Below, piece after piece: positions 1 to 7,625 of a stretch of DNA of 64,000 nt. Position 1 is the first letter of the stretch. Each line of letters starts with the position of its first letter. The position numbers and the translations under genes were made by a program. The stretch is from JBDFMH01 sp047238125 (GTDB lineage: Bacteria; Pseudomonadota; Alphaproteobacteria; Sphingomonadales; Sphingomonadaceae). The DNA is taken from NCBI RefSeq assembly GCF_047238125.1, contig NZ_JBDFMH010000001.1:992001-1056000 (forward strand). The letters are read 5' to 3'. Under the pieces are notes generated by a model. It was not told the origin of the DNA, made no database searches, and saw only the letters and a program-made list of their open reading frames with translations.

Positions 1-133
1 CGGCGCAAAGGTCGGCTTGCGCCGCGCTGCCCCGCCTGCGCATTCAACATGGCTCGGACCATCCCAAGCTGCTCAGGCTGGAGGCTCACTGCCGTGATGC
101 CGGGCTCTGATCCGGCCCGCACCGCCGAAATCT

Positions 134-1027
134 TCAATCCTCGAGCTTCGCCATCTCGGTAATGAGGCCACCCCGCTGGGTGAGCGCGGTACGATCCAGC
201 GGCACGCGGTAGAGCGCGCGCAGGAACCGGCGATCGGCCTCGGAAAGCGCATTCGGGCGTCCGTCCCCCGCCTCGAACAGCGCCAGGATCGAACCCGCGG
301 GCGATGCATCCGCGCTGCGGATCTCGGCCAACGCCACCATCGCCGCATAATCCGCCACCGAATTGAGCGGCACTCCGGTTGCCAGATCGACATCGATCAG
401 CACGGTAGCAGTCGACATCGCCCGCACGGTGGGCGTGCGGATCATGCTGGCCGAATAGGATAGATTGGACGGAATGTTCGACGGCAGCGCCGATCCGCCG
501 CCCTCGCTGGCGTCGCCCCCGCTCCAGACCGGCGGATCACCACCGATCTGGCCGTCGCGTCCGCGCAGGATCGTCTGATACCACCAGCGAACCGGTGCAT
601 CGCCCGTCATCAGCGCGGTTCGATCGCTGGCCGAGACTTCGGCGAATCGCCGGCTTTTCTTCCTGAACACGGTCTGCGCTACGCCGGCCGCATCCTTGAT
701 GAAGCTGACCGTGATGTTCGCACCGCAACCGGGCCGCGCGACGGGCACCTTGGCGGCCCGCGCGGCGGCTTCGATCCGCGCGGTCACCCGGTCCGCGATC
801 GGCTTCGGCACGCCGATCGCCCGTGGGCAGATCGGATCGATCCAGCGCGCGATCGGCCGGTCGCCCTGCGCCACGCCGGTCTCGCGAACGAACGCCTGCG
901 CTTCCTTGCGACGCGTCTCCGGATCGGTGCGCTTGCCCGATACGACGATGGTTGGCGTGTCAGGCGGGGATGCGGCGGTGCCAGCGGGCTGCGCGGCGGC
1001 CAACAGCATCAGGCTCGCGATCATCAT
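134..1027 (-). CDS. Secreted protein of unknown function
   Basis: A 297-residue protein whose start is placed at a double ATG, preceded by a GAGGGAGG ribosome binding site about 6 nt upstream. The first 15-20 residues (MMIASLMLLAAAQ...) look like a signal peptide, so the product is probably periplasmic. The mature part has no motif that I can name. Conserved-looking features are a paired CPR/GCG cysteine region in the first third and a C-terminal DRRFLRALYRVPLD stretch. It lies downstream of ndk on the same strand and may be the last gene of that operon. Similar secreted hypotheticals are, to my recollection, frequent in sphingomonads. No function is proposed. Confidence 0.7.
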   Translation of the reverse strand: MMIASLMLLAAAQPAGTAASPPDTPTIVVSGKRTDPETRRKEAQAFVRETGVAQGDRPIARWIDPICPRAIGVPKPIADRVTARIEAAARAAKVPVARPGCGANITVSFIKDAAGVAQTVFRKKSRRFAEVSASDRTALMTGDAPVRWWYQTILRGRDGQIGGDPPVWSGGDASEGGGSALPSNIPSNLSYSASMIRTPTVRAMSTATVLIDVDLATGVPLNSVADYAAMVALAEIRSADASPAGSILALFEAGDGRPNALSEADRRFLRALYRVPLDRTALTQRGGLITEMAKLED

Positions 1028-1076
1028 CGGGCGACCTCCCTCGGATGCCCGATGATGCCTTACCACATCACTGAAG

Positions 1077-1499
1077 TCAGCCGACAATTTCCTCGGGCTT
1101 GAAGAAGTAGTCGATCTCGATCTTGGCATTCTCCGGGCTGTCCGAACCATGCACCGAGTTCGCCTCGATCAATTCGGCGTGGACCTTGCGGATCGTGCCT
1201 TCGTCGGCGTTGGCCGGGTTGGTGGCGCCCATCACTTCGCGGTTCTTCGCGACGGCATTCTCGCCTTCCAGCACCTGCACGACGACCGGGCCGGAAATCA
1301 TGAACGAGACCAGCTCGCCGAAGAAGGGCCGTTCCTTGTGCACGGCATAGAAGCCCTCGGCCTGCTCCTTGCTCATCTGGATGCGCTTGGACGCGACGAC
1401 GCGCAGGCCGGCATCCTCCAGCATCTTGGTGACGGCGCCGGTCAGGTTGCGGCGGGTGGCATCGGGCTTGATGATCGAAAAGGTGCGTTCGGTCGCCAT
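1077..1499 (-). CDS. ndk: Nucleoside diphosphate kinase
   Basis: Transfers the gamma-phosphate from ATP to nucleoside diphosphates through a phosphohistidine intermediate, in the cytoplasm. The protein is 140 residues, the normal bacterial length, starting MATERTFSIIKPDA. The active-site histidine is His117 in NSVHGSDS, and the substrate-binding ATNPANADEGTIR stretch (residues 92-104) is intact. Upstream ATG-like codons would add a non-homologous extension, so the start was set at 1499. It sits downstream of pepA, holC and a DUF6624 gene on the same strand, 49 nt after the last, and may be cotranscribed with them. Confidence 0.97.
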   Translation of the reverse strand: MATERTFSIIKPDATRRNLTGAVTKMLEDAGLRVVASKRIQMSKEQAEGFYAVHKERPFFGELVSFMISGPVVVQVLEGENAVAKNREVMGATNPANADEGTIRKVHAELIEANSVHGSDSPENAKIEIDYFFKPEEIVG

Positions 1500-1548
1500 G
1501 GCTTCAGCCAAGCTCCTGTGATGTGAGGCTGCGGAAAGTGGCGGCTCT

Positions 1549-2142
1549 CTAGGCGGGGTCACCGCTTTGCGCAACCCGCCAGCCGGTCTCGATCAGGAAG
1601 CGCCGATAGGCCGCCTTCCGCGCTGCCGGATCGGCCGGCGCTGGCCCGCTGGTCGCGCGGTGGCGGGTGATCGCATCCGCCAATGGTTCAAGCCCCACCG
1701 CCGCCCGCCGGGCGTCGACTTCGGCGGGATCGGCGATCGGGTTCGGTGCCATCATGCCCTGCGAGTCCCAGTGGAACTGGGTGCCGTAGCGCTGCGGCCG
1801 CCCTTCCATTACGGCGATCCGATCCGACAGCATCGCCGCCTGCCAGCGCGGTGCGGCACTTGCCGCCAGCGCCGCCAGCGCGCGCCTCTGAAATGCGGGC
1901 TGCGCGATCGCATGCTGCGCGATCAGCCAGGCGGCGTCTGCCGCCGCCGCGCCCACGCGCGCCGCATCGGGCCAGCCGCCATCCAGAAGGCTGTCGAGCA
2001 GCGCCGCATTGGCATCGTGCACCGCACGCATCTCGGGGTGATAGCCATCGAACAGCGCGCCGCTTTCCGCGAGCCGCGTGCGGACCCGGCCATCCTCCGC
2101 CGCGGCCTCGATCAGCGCGGCGGCGGCCTCGGAGTCCGTCAC
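1549..2142 (-). CDS. DUF6624 family protein
   Basis: A 197-residue soluble protein without a signal peptide. The AWLIAQHAIAQPAFQRRAL stretch (about residues 91-109) followed by DRIAVMEGRPQRYGTQFHWD is the pattern of the DUF6624 family, whose biochemical role is not established. The start ATG overlaps the holC stop (ATGA at 2139-2142), so the two genes are probably translationally coupled. The overlap suggests shared expression with the DNA polymerase III chi subunit but does not by itself assign a replication role. Confidence 0.75.
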   Translation of the reverse strand: MTDSEAAAALIEAAAEDGRVRTRLAESGALFDGYHPEMRAVHDANAALLDSLLDGGWPDAARVGAAAADAAWLIAQHAIAQPAFQRRALAALAASAAPRWQAAMLSDRIAVMEGRPQRYGTQFHWDSQGMMAPNPIADPAEVDARRAAVGLEPLADAITRHRATSGPAPADPAARKAAYRRFLIETGWRVAQSGDPA

Positions 2143-2576
2143 GCCACCTGATCCCAGCGGCTGCCGTCATGCCGCCAGAAGCGCCGCTCGACCGCATCGC
2201 GCCCCGCCAGCCCGCGCCACGCCGCCCGCGCGCCGGCCAACCCGTCCTCGTCGAACAGCAGGAAAGCCCGATCGAAGCCCAGCGCCTCGTCACGCCAAAG
2301 CCCGTCCGCCAGCGCGACATGGCGTGCGCCGTTGGCCGCCTCCGGCGCATCGGCAATCAGGATCGGCTGCACCGCATCGGCGGGCCCGCCCGCCCGGCCA
2401 TGCGCCAGGAAGCCGTCGGGATCGCCATCCCACAGTGCCGTGTCGAGCGCCTCGGCGCGCGCTTCGTCCGCCACCACTACCAGCAGACGACCGCCGCCGG
2501 CGACCACTCGCGCCGCGATCCGCGGCAACACCGCGCTCACCGGCAGCGGGCCGAGCTGGTAGAAGTCGACCTGCAC
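2139..2576 (-). CDS. holC: DNA polymerase III chi subunit
   Basis: Chi subunit of the replicative clamp-loader complex; in other bacteria it bridges the clamp loader to SSB. The 145-residue protein opens MQVDFYQLGPLPVSAVLPRI. It carries the family core VVVADEARAEALDTALW and the DGFLAHG segment near residues 45-60, with IQPILIAD-like spacing after it. Length is normal. It lies 7 nt downstream of pepA, the common gammaproteobacterial and alphaproteobacterial pepA-holC arrangement, and overlaps the next gene by 4 nt. Confidence 0.9.
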   Translation of the reverse strand: MQVDFYQLGPLPVSAVLPRIAARVVAGGGRLLVVVADEARAEALDTALWDGDPDGFLAHGRAGGPADAVQPILIADAPEAANGARHVALADGLWRDEALGFDRAFLLFDEDGLAGARAAWRGLAGRDAVERRFWRHDGSRWDQVA

Positions 2577-2583
2577 CGCGGCC

Positions 2584-4041
2584 TCAGGCTTCCAGATTGT
2601 CCGCCACGAAGCGGTCGATCAAGCGCACGCCATAACCGGTCGCGCCTTTGTCCCACAGCGGGCCGGGCTTGGCCGCCCATACCATGCCGGCGATGTCGAG
2701 ATGCGCCCAGCGCACGTCATCCTCAACGAACCGCTTGATGAACTGCGCCGCGGTGATCGATCCCGCATCGCGCGGGCCGACATTCTTCATGTCCGCGATC
2801 GGCGAATCGATCATCTTGTCATAGGCATCGCCTATCGGCAGCCGCCACAGCGGATCGCCCGCCGCCTTGCCCGCAGCCACCAGCTGATCGGCCAGCGCGT
2901 CATTGTTCGAAAAGATGCCGCCATGCTCATGCCCCAGCGCGATGATCATCGCGCCGGTCAGCGTCGCCAGGTCGATCACGGTCTTCACCTTGTGGGTGCG
3001 CTGCACCCAGGTAATGGCATCGCACAGCACCAGCCGACCCTCGGCATCGGTGTTGATCACCTCGATCGTCTGGCCGGACATGGATGTGACGACATCGCCC
3101 GGCCGCTGCGCGTTGCCGTCGGGCATATTCTCGACCAGGCCGCACACGCCGATGATATTGGCCTTCGCCTTGCGGCCCGCCAGCGCCTTCATCGCGCCCG
3201 CCACCGCACCCGCGCCGCCCATGTCCCACTTCATGTCTTCCATGCCGCCGGCCGGCTTGATCGAGATGCCGCCGGTATCGAACGTCACGCCCTTGCCAAC
3301 GAACGCCACCGGCGCGGCATCGCCGCCGCCGTTCCAGCGCATCACCAGCAGCCGCGCCTCGCGCACCGAACCCTGGCTCACGCCCAGCAGCGCGCCCATG
3401 CCCAGCGCCTTCATCTGCGCCTCGTCCAGCGCCTCCACCGTCACGCCCAGCGCTTCAAGCTCGCGGCACCGCTCGACGAAGCTTTCGGGATAGATGATGT
3501 TGGCCGGCTCGGCGACCAGCGTGCGCGTGAACATCACGCCCTCGGCCACCGCCGATGCCCGGGCCCACGCGGCGTCCGCCTCCGCGCCGCCGCCCACGAT
3601 CGTCACCGCCTTCAGGCTCGGCCGCTGCTTCTCGCTCAGCTTGGTGCGATAGGCGTCGTGCCGCCAGCTGCGCAGCGCCGCGCCGGTCGCCACATGCGCT
3701 GCGGCCTCGCCCCCGGCCGCCTCGCCCAGATCGATGGCCACCGCCGTCTCGCCCGATGTCAGCAGCCGCGCCGCGATCGCGCCGCCCGCCTTCTCCAGCG
3801 CCGCCGCCCGGGTCGTGCCCGCGCTGCCGATGCCCACCAGCAGCGTGCGCCGCGCGCTTCCGTCCGCTGGCACCCACGCCTCGACGATCGCGCCGGGCTC
3901 GCCATCGAACCGCCCGGCCGCCGCCGCCGCGCGCAGCACGCCCGATCCGTCGCCCCCCGCAATCGCATCGAGCCCGCCCGGCGCCACCAGCAGCGCAAGC
4001 GGTCCGGATGCAGGGCGGTTGTCGGCGAAGCTGACCTTCAT
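2584..4041 (-). CDS. pepA: Leucyl aminopeptidase (M17 family)
   Basis: Cytosolic di-metal aminopeptidase that removes N-terminal residues from peptides; PepA homologues can also act as DNA-binding accessory proteins. The 485-residue protein has the M17 signature NTDAEGRLVL and the metal-site lysine/aspartate segment GKGVTFDTGGISIKPAGG. The DMKWDMGGAGAV metal ligands follow. The N-terminal third is diverged and alanine-rich, as usual. The start MKVSFADNRPASG was preferred over upstream in-frame starts because M17 proteins begin at this point. First gene of a minus-strand block with holC. Confidence 0.96.
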   Translation of the reverse strand: MKVSFADNRPASGPLALLVAPGGLDAIAGGDGSGVLRAAAAAGRFDGEPGAIVEAWVPADGSARRTLLVGIGSAGTTRAAALEKAGGAIAARLLTSGETAVAIDLGEAAGGEAAAHVATGAALRSWRHDAYRTKLSEKQRPSLKAVTIVGGGAEADAAWARASAVAEGVMFTRTLVAEPANIIYPESFVERCRELEALGVTVEALDEAQMKALGMGALLGVSQGSVREARLLVMRWNGGGDAAPVAFVGKGVTFDTGGISIKPAGGMEDMKWDMGGAGAVAGAMKALAGRKAKANIIGVCGLVENMPDGNAQRPGDVVTSMSGQTIEVINTDAEGRLVLCDAITWVQRTHKVKTVIDLATLTGAMIIALGHEHGGIFSNNDALADQLVAAGKAAGDPLWRLPIGDAYDKMIDSPIADMKNVGPRDAGSITAAQFIKRFVEDDVRWAHLDIAGMVWAAKPGPLWDKGATGYGVRLIDRFVADNLEA

Positions 4042-4166
4042 GGGAGTGTTCTTCCTCTATCGATTGAACCCGCCATCTAGGCCCCCGACTACCGGATTGC
4101 GAGGGGCGAGCGCCCTCGAACGGGCAAAAGCTGGCGAGCGGGCGCGGGATCGGCCACGATCGCACC

Positions 4167-4847
4167 ATGATGGATCGCCCGCACCACCCCCTCACGCTCG
4201 ACCGGCACGGAGCCGAGCATCACCCGGCGGTGGCCGAAGCCCGGATCGATGCCCTGCGCGCGATCTTCGACACGCTGCCCGCTGCCCGCCCGGGCACGCG
4301 GCTGTACGGGGATCTAACATTGCGGAACATCTGCGATGCCGGGGGTGTGATCGGGAGCCTGGCCGCAGCCCATCTCGGAGCGAACTGCTGCGCCGTGCGC
4401 GCAATCGCGCTCGACAAGAGCGCGTAGACCAATTGGGCGCTCGGCTGGCATCAGGATCGCACCATCTGCGTCGCTGCCCGCCATGCGGTCGCAGGCTGTG
4501 GCCCGTGGACGATCAAGCAAGGGCTGACCCACGTGGCACCGCCGTTCGATCTGCCGGCGGGCATGATCACGATCCGCGTCCATCTCGACGATGTGCCACC
4601 CAGCAATGCCCCGCTGCTGATCGCGCTCGGATCGCACCGCCACCCCGTCGCCGAACCCGCGATCGCGCAAAGCGTCGCTGCCAGAACGATCCACAGATGC
4701 ACCGCACGCAGCGGCGATGCCTGGCTCTACGCCACCCCGATCCTCCACGCCTCGGCCCGCGCGGACTACCCCACGCGCCGCCGCGTGCTGCAGATCGACT
4801 TCGCCGCCGAACCCCTGCCGCCGCCGCTGCAGTGGCTGGGCATCTAG
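4167..4847 (+). pseudogene. Phytanoyl-CoA dioxygenase (PhyH) family gene interrupted by an in-frame TAG
   Basis: Reads as one continuous frame of 227 codons except for a TAG at 4425-4427 (codon 87). The first part ends IALDKSA and the frame resumes TNWALGWHQDRTI. That gives the expected Fe(II) ligand pair HxD (HQD) after the stop, the distal histidine in PILHASAR, and the 2-oxoglutarate arginine region near RRRVLQIDF. The family normally has an uninterrupted stretch here, so one G-to-T change (GAG or similar to TAG) would explain the break. The rest is undamaged, so the lesion is recent, a sequencing error, or read through. Divergent from pepA; no partner gene. Confidence 0.8.
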
Positions 4848-4916
4848 GCGTCGGACAGGATTCCACGGTCCGAAGCGCCGCCCGGCAGCCATGTCCGCTG
4901 AGCGCCCGCCCCCGTC

Positions 4917-4937
4917 ATCCCGAGCTTAACCCGGGAT
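4917..4937. repeat. Short inverted repeat (ATCCCG / CGGGAT)
   Basis: A 6-bp stem with a 9-nt loop lies just after the PhyH-like pseudogene. It resembles the 'cgtcatcccg...cgggatcc' intergenic palindromes that are scattered through sphingomonad genomes. It could act as a weak terminator but has no T-run. Confidence 0.35.
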
Positions 4938-4986
4938 CCCGCTATCCGGTCGCAGTGCCGGAGGTGCGGGAGTACGGATTGAACCG

Positions 4987-5017
4987 GATGACCGCTATCG
5001 CCCAATTGCGGACATTC
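4987..5017. repeat. Dispersed palindrome, copy 1 (arms GATGACCGCT / TGCGGACATTC)
   Basis: Imperfect inverted repeat of the form AATGTCCGCT-N-GCGGACATT. Related copies occur at 5343-5374, 6301-6334 and 6628-6661. The loop (ATCGCCCAAT) resembles that of the copy at 6301. Located between the PhyH-like pseudogene and the next small gene. Confidence 0.6.
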
Positions 5018-5065
5018 GTCGCGCAGGCCCGGTAGGCGTGCTAGGTCCGGCGCCGAGGTGGATAC

Positions 5066-5338
5066 ATGACACGTTGGCGGCGGTTCATTGCTTGGATCGT
5101 TAAGGACATCGGCGATCAAGGCTGGCCTAGCACGCACTCGCTTTCCTCGATTGTCCCGATCGGTCCATTGATCATCATCCTGCCGCCGCTTTGGTATTTT
5201 GATCCTCCAGCCAGCATCCGCTATTGGCTTGTGGGCATAGCAGCCGTTCCAACTGCCGCCTTGTTCAGCATCTGGGCGTGGCGACTCTTCGTCGCCGGTC
5301 GACGGCAGGTTCGAAAGGTCAGACGATTGAGACGCTGA
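5066..5338 (+). CDS. Small membrane protein, unknown
   Basis: A 90-residue protein with two hydrophobic segments, about residues 30-45 (IVPIGPLIIILPPLWYF) and 52-72 (YWLVGIAAVPTAALFSIWAW), and a basic C-terminus rich in Arg. A GAGGTG ribosome binding site precedes the ATG by 6 nt, which supports it as a real gene. It lies inside an islet of orphan genes and is bracketed by two copies of the same palindromic repeat. I do not recognise a family. Confidence 0.6.
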   Translation: MTRWRRFIAWIVKDIGDQGWPSTHSLSSIVPIGPLIIILPPLWYFDPPASIRYWLVGIAAVPTAALFSIWAWRLFVAGRRQVRKVRRLRR

Positions 5339-5342
5339 CGCT

Positions 5343-5374
5343 TGCGTCCGCTTTCCACCAAATGCGGACATTCC
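5343..5374. repeat. Dispersed palindrome, copy 2
   Basis: Arms GCGTCCGCTTT and ATGCGGACATT around the loop CCACCA. It begins immediately after the stop of the small membrane protein gene. The loop matches that of the copy at 6628-6661. Confidence 0.65.
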
Positions 5375-5447
5375 GCCGCTGGATGCAAGATTCGCGATGA
5401 CCTTTGAAACCCTGCTGGTTGCTGGCGCGATTTTCGGCCCTCAATCC

Positions 5448-5471
5448 AAAACCCCGCGATCCCCCGCGGTT
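5448..5471 (-). terminator. Probable Rho-independent terminator
   Basis: On the minus strand, just after the stop of the AT-rich lipoprotein gene, a CCGCG/CGCGG stem with a 6-nt loop is followed by GGTTTT. Position and tail fit an intrinsic terminator for that gene. The stem is short. Confidence 0.45.
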
Positions 5472-5482
5472 AAGAATAACGC

Positions 5483-5875
5483 CTAACATCCTGAGCGCAT
5501 AATTTGAAGCGGAGCGAAGGGTTTTACGGGCATCAGGATAGATATGGTACCATTCTCATAAATCAAAGGAATAAAGTTTTTTGGCATGCTGGTGTCTATC
5601 CCTATCCTCACGTCTTTTTGACTTTTAATCGCTATTATGGCTGGTTCAAATCGGATATAGCTGCCAGCTTTATCTATTCCTCTGCTATACTTCACGGTAC
5701 CGTTATCAAAGTGAGCAGTTCCACTTGCAAGTTTTATGCGAATTAAGTCATTTGAATAGCAGCCATCAATAGGAATATTATTTGGTACGCTAGAGTTACT
5801 GGAACAGGCGGTGAATAGAAAAGTTAATGATAGACGGCTAATCAAATTTACCTGTCTATAATAGCATTGGTTCAT
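5483..5875 (-). CDS. AT-rich small lipoprotein, unknown
   Basis: A 130-residue protein with a hydrophobic leader and lipobox-like LFTACSS near residues 20-26, so probably membrane-anchored. The remainder is a beta-rich domain with no family that I can name. Its codons and base composition are strikingly AT-rich against the GC-rich surroundings (many AAA, ATA and TTT codons), a mark of recent acquisition. The ATG overlaps the stop of the upstream ORF (ATGA at 5872-5875). A terminator-like hairpin follows. Small AT-rich genes coupled to the end of another ORF are often immunity genes, but that role is only inferred here. Confidence 0.65.
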   Translation of the reverse strand: MNQCYYRQVNLISRLSLTFLFTACSSNSSVPNNIPIDGCYSNDLIRIKLASGTAHFDNGTVKYSRGIDKAGSYIRFEPAIIAIKSQKDVRIGIDTSMPKNFIPLIYENGTISILMPVKPFAPLQIMRSGC

Positions 5876-6189
5876 TGACGACGCCCCTCAACTTGAATGT
5901 CAGTGTTCGAAAAGCCGCCGGTTAAACTCACGTTTAGACCCTTGGAGGCGATCGTCGCATCGGCTCCGACGAGTGTTCCATCCGCCTTAGATGTCGATAC
6001 TTCGTCTAAGCCATAACTAAGCGCGAAAGTGTCAGCAGGGCCCATAAAAGTTGCCCGGCTCTCAGAAAATCCGCGAATGACGAAACTGCGACGCACGGTG
6101 CGAGACTCGCGGGCGGAAGCCGACGTGGCACACCTGCAGCCGCCCCGCTCTGACCCCGTTCCGGGCGATCTAAACGTGCGCCTTGGCAT
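5872..6189 (-). other. Possible gene remnant upstream of the lipoprotein
   Basis: An open frame of 105 codons whose last 60 or so residues (FALSYGLDEVSTSKADGT... to VEGRRQ) read like real protein. The first 40 are Arg/Ser-rich and look like out-of-frame translation. No convincing ribosome binding site or signal is seen, so it may be the 3' end of a larger gene whose 5' part is lost or frameshifted. It ends in a 4-nt overlap with the lipoprotein gene. I do not recognise the family. Confidence 0.3.
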
Positions 6190-6300
6190 CCTGCGGCAGA
6201 AGCCGAACTGGTACGCCGACGATAGCCGAGGCCGCAGCCTAGCTCAACCGTTCGCGAACCGGCATTCCTGGCGCCCATGGAAACGCGACACGTTTTTGCC

Positions 6301-6334
6301 GAATGTCTGCTCTCGCCCAATCACGGACATGAGC
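6301..6334. repeat. Dispersed palindrome, copy 3
   Basis: Arms GAATGTCTGC and ACGGACATGAGC around TCTCGCCCAATC. This is the most diverged copy; its loop matches copy 1 (4987-5017). Located just downstream of the small gene at 6354-6596. Confidence 0.5.
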
Positions 6335-6353
6335 GATGCTTGAACGTCCAGAT

Positions 6354-6596
6354 TCAATCTTCCCCCGGTTCGTCGTTAAAGAGGTAGCGGATGCCGTCGA
6401 TGCTTCCGTTCGGCCAAACCACCAACTCGCGCTCGTTGATAAACTCAGTCTCTATCGTGTCCCCGGTAGCAGGACCGTCCCAGATGAGGGTCAGCCGATC
6501 GCCCGGCTCTAATTCAAAGCACTGTGGCCAAGGCTCAACGGACACGTAAATTGGGCCGTCCTTTCTGTTGACGAATGTCTGCTGGGTTTGCGCCAT
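6354..6596 (-). CDS. Small acidic protein, unknown
   Basis: An 80-residue soluble acidic protein beginning MAQTQQTFVNRKDGPIYVSV. It contains an ordered beta-type pattern (FELEPGDRLTLIWDG, TEFINERELVVWPNG). Composition is regular protein rather than shadow translation, and it is more AT-rich than its neighbours. It is flanked on both sides by copies of the local palindromic repeat. No family recognised and no operon partner. Confidence 0.55.
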   Translation of the reverse strand: MAQTQQTFVNRKDGPIYVSVEPWPQCFELEPGDRLTLIWDGPATGDTIETEFINERELVVWPNGSIDGIRYLFNDEPGED

Positions 6597-6627
6597 GCCT
6601 CTGGTTTAGGGCTGCGCCACGCTGCCG

Positions 6628-6661
6628 CCAATGTCCGCTATCCACCAAAGTCGGACATTGG
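6628..6661. repeat. Dispersed palindrome, copy 4 (best-preserved)
   Basis: Arms CCAATGTCCGCT and TCGGACATTGG around ATCCACCAAAG. Near-perfect inverted repeat upstream of the small acidic protein gene and before the SMP-30-like gene. Confidence 0.7.
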
Positions 6662-6749
6662 CTGCGAGCATACGCCCCTCTCGCGATTGACATGCCCCGC
6701 CCCCGCGCAATGATTACGCCCAGAAGAATGAACCGGAGAGGATGGGCGG

Positions 6750-7625
6750 TTGGAGTTGGAGATCGAGGTCGTTGCCGAGGGGCTGGCGTTTCCGGAGGGG
6801 CCCGTCGTGATGGCGGACGGGTCGGTGATCGTGGTCGAGATGCTGGCCGGGCGGCTCACGCGGTGCTGGGGCGATGGCCGCAAGGAGACGGTGGCCGAAC
6901 CCGGCGGCGGGCCCAATGGCGCCGCGATCGGGCCCGATGGCGCGCTCTACATCTGCAACAATGGCGGCATCGATCCGGCCACGCTGCACAGCTTCGTCGG
7001 CCCCGGCTATGAAGGCCGGATCGAGCGGATCGACATCGCGACCGGCACGGTCGAGCGGCTCTACGATCGCGGCGCGCGCTATCCGCTGAGCGGACCCAAC
7101 GATCTCGTCTTCGCGGCCGACGGCAGCTTCTGGTTCACCGATCAGGGCAAGACCTGGGAGGATCAGCACGGCATGGGCGGGCTGTTCCACGCGCAGGCGG
7201 ACGGCTCGGCGATCACCACGATCGATCACGGCATCATCTATTATAACGGCGTGGGCCTCTCGCCCGACGGCGCGACGGTCTATGTGGCGGACACTTATAC
7301 CGCGCGGATGCTGGCCTATCCGGCCGGTGCCGGCGCGGGCGCGAAGCCGCGGCTGGTCGCCACCGTGCCGGGGCTGGTCGGGCTGGACAGCCTGGCCGTC
7401 ACGCGCGCAGGCAATATCTGCGCGGCGCAGCTGTTCGAAGGCGCGATCGCCACGATCACGCCGGACGGCCAGATGAGTCGGATCCCGTTTCCGGACCATT
7501 ACACCACCAACATCGCCTTCGGCGGCGAGGACATGTGCACGGCCTGGATCTGCCAGTCCTCGACCGGCCGGCTGATCAAGGTCCGCTGGCCCGAGCCGGG
7601 GCTGGAGCTGGCGTTCAACGCGTAG
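6750..7625 (+). CDS. SMP-30/gluconolactonase-like beta-propeller protein
   Basis: A 291-residue member of the SMP-30/gluconolactonase/LRE-like family of six-bladed propeller lactonases, which hydrolyse sugar or related lactones with a divalent metal. Expected metal ligands are visible: Glu in LAFPEGPVV (about residue 17), Asn in the PNGAAIGPDG and GPNDLVF turns, and Asp in YVADTY. The start is a TTG at 6750 preceded by GGAGAGG; the ATG at 6742 is out of frame. No signal peptide, so cytoplasmic. The natural substrate cannot be told from sequence. It stands alone, with repeats on both sides. Confidence 0.85.
   Translation: MELEIEVVAEGLAFPEGPVVMADGSVIVVEMLAGRLTRCWGDGRKETVAEPGGGPNGAAIGPDGALYICNNGGIDPATLHSFVGPGYEGRIERIDIATGTVERLYDRGARYPLSGPNDLVFAADGSFWFTDQGKTWEDQHGMGGLFHAQADGSAITTIDHGIIYYNGVGLSPDGATVYVADTYTARMLAYPAGAGAGAKPRLVATVPGLVGLDSLAVTRAGNICAAQLFEGAIATITPDGQMSRIPFPDHYTTNIAFGGEDMCTAWICQSSTGRLIKVRWPEPGLELAFNA

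Noticed and set aside
1..133. Left-edge sequence before the first gene
   Set aside because: No frame with a start, stop and convincing content could be assigned; probably intergenic or the end of a gene outside the window.
2701..4080. Open frame opposite pepA (about 459 codons)
   Set aside because: Antisense shadow of an intact M17 peptidase; Arg/His-rich with no recognisable domain.
4844..5371. Minus-strand open frame opposite the small membrane protein
   Set aside because: The plus strand has a good ribosome binding site and two coherent membrane helices; the minus frame crosses repeats and the pseudogene end.
6006..6343. Overlapping open frames on both strands between the remnant ORF and the small acidic gene
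   Set aside because: Neither shows a start signal or protein-like composition. The plus frame ends within a palindromic repeat.
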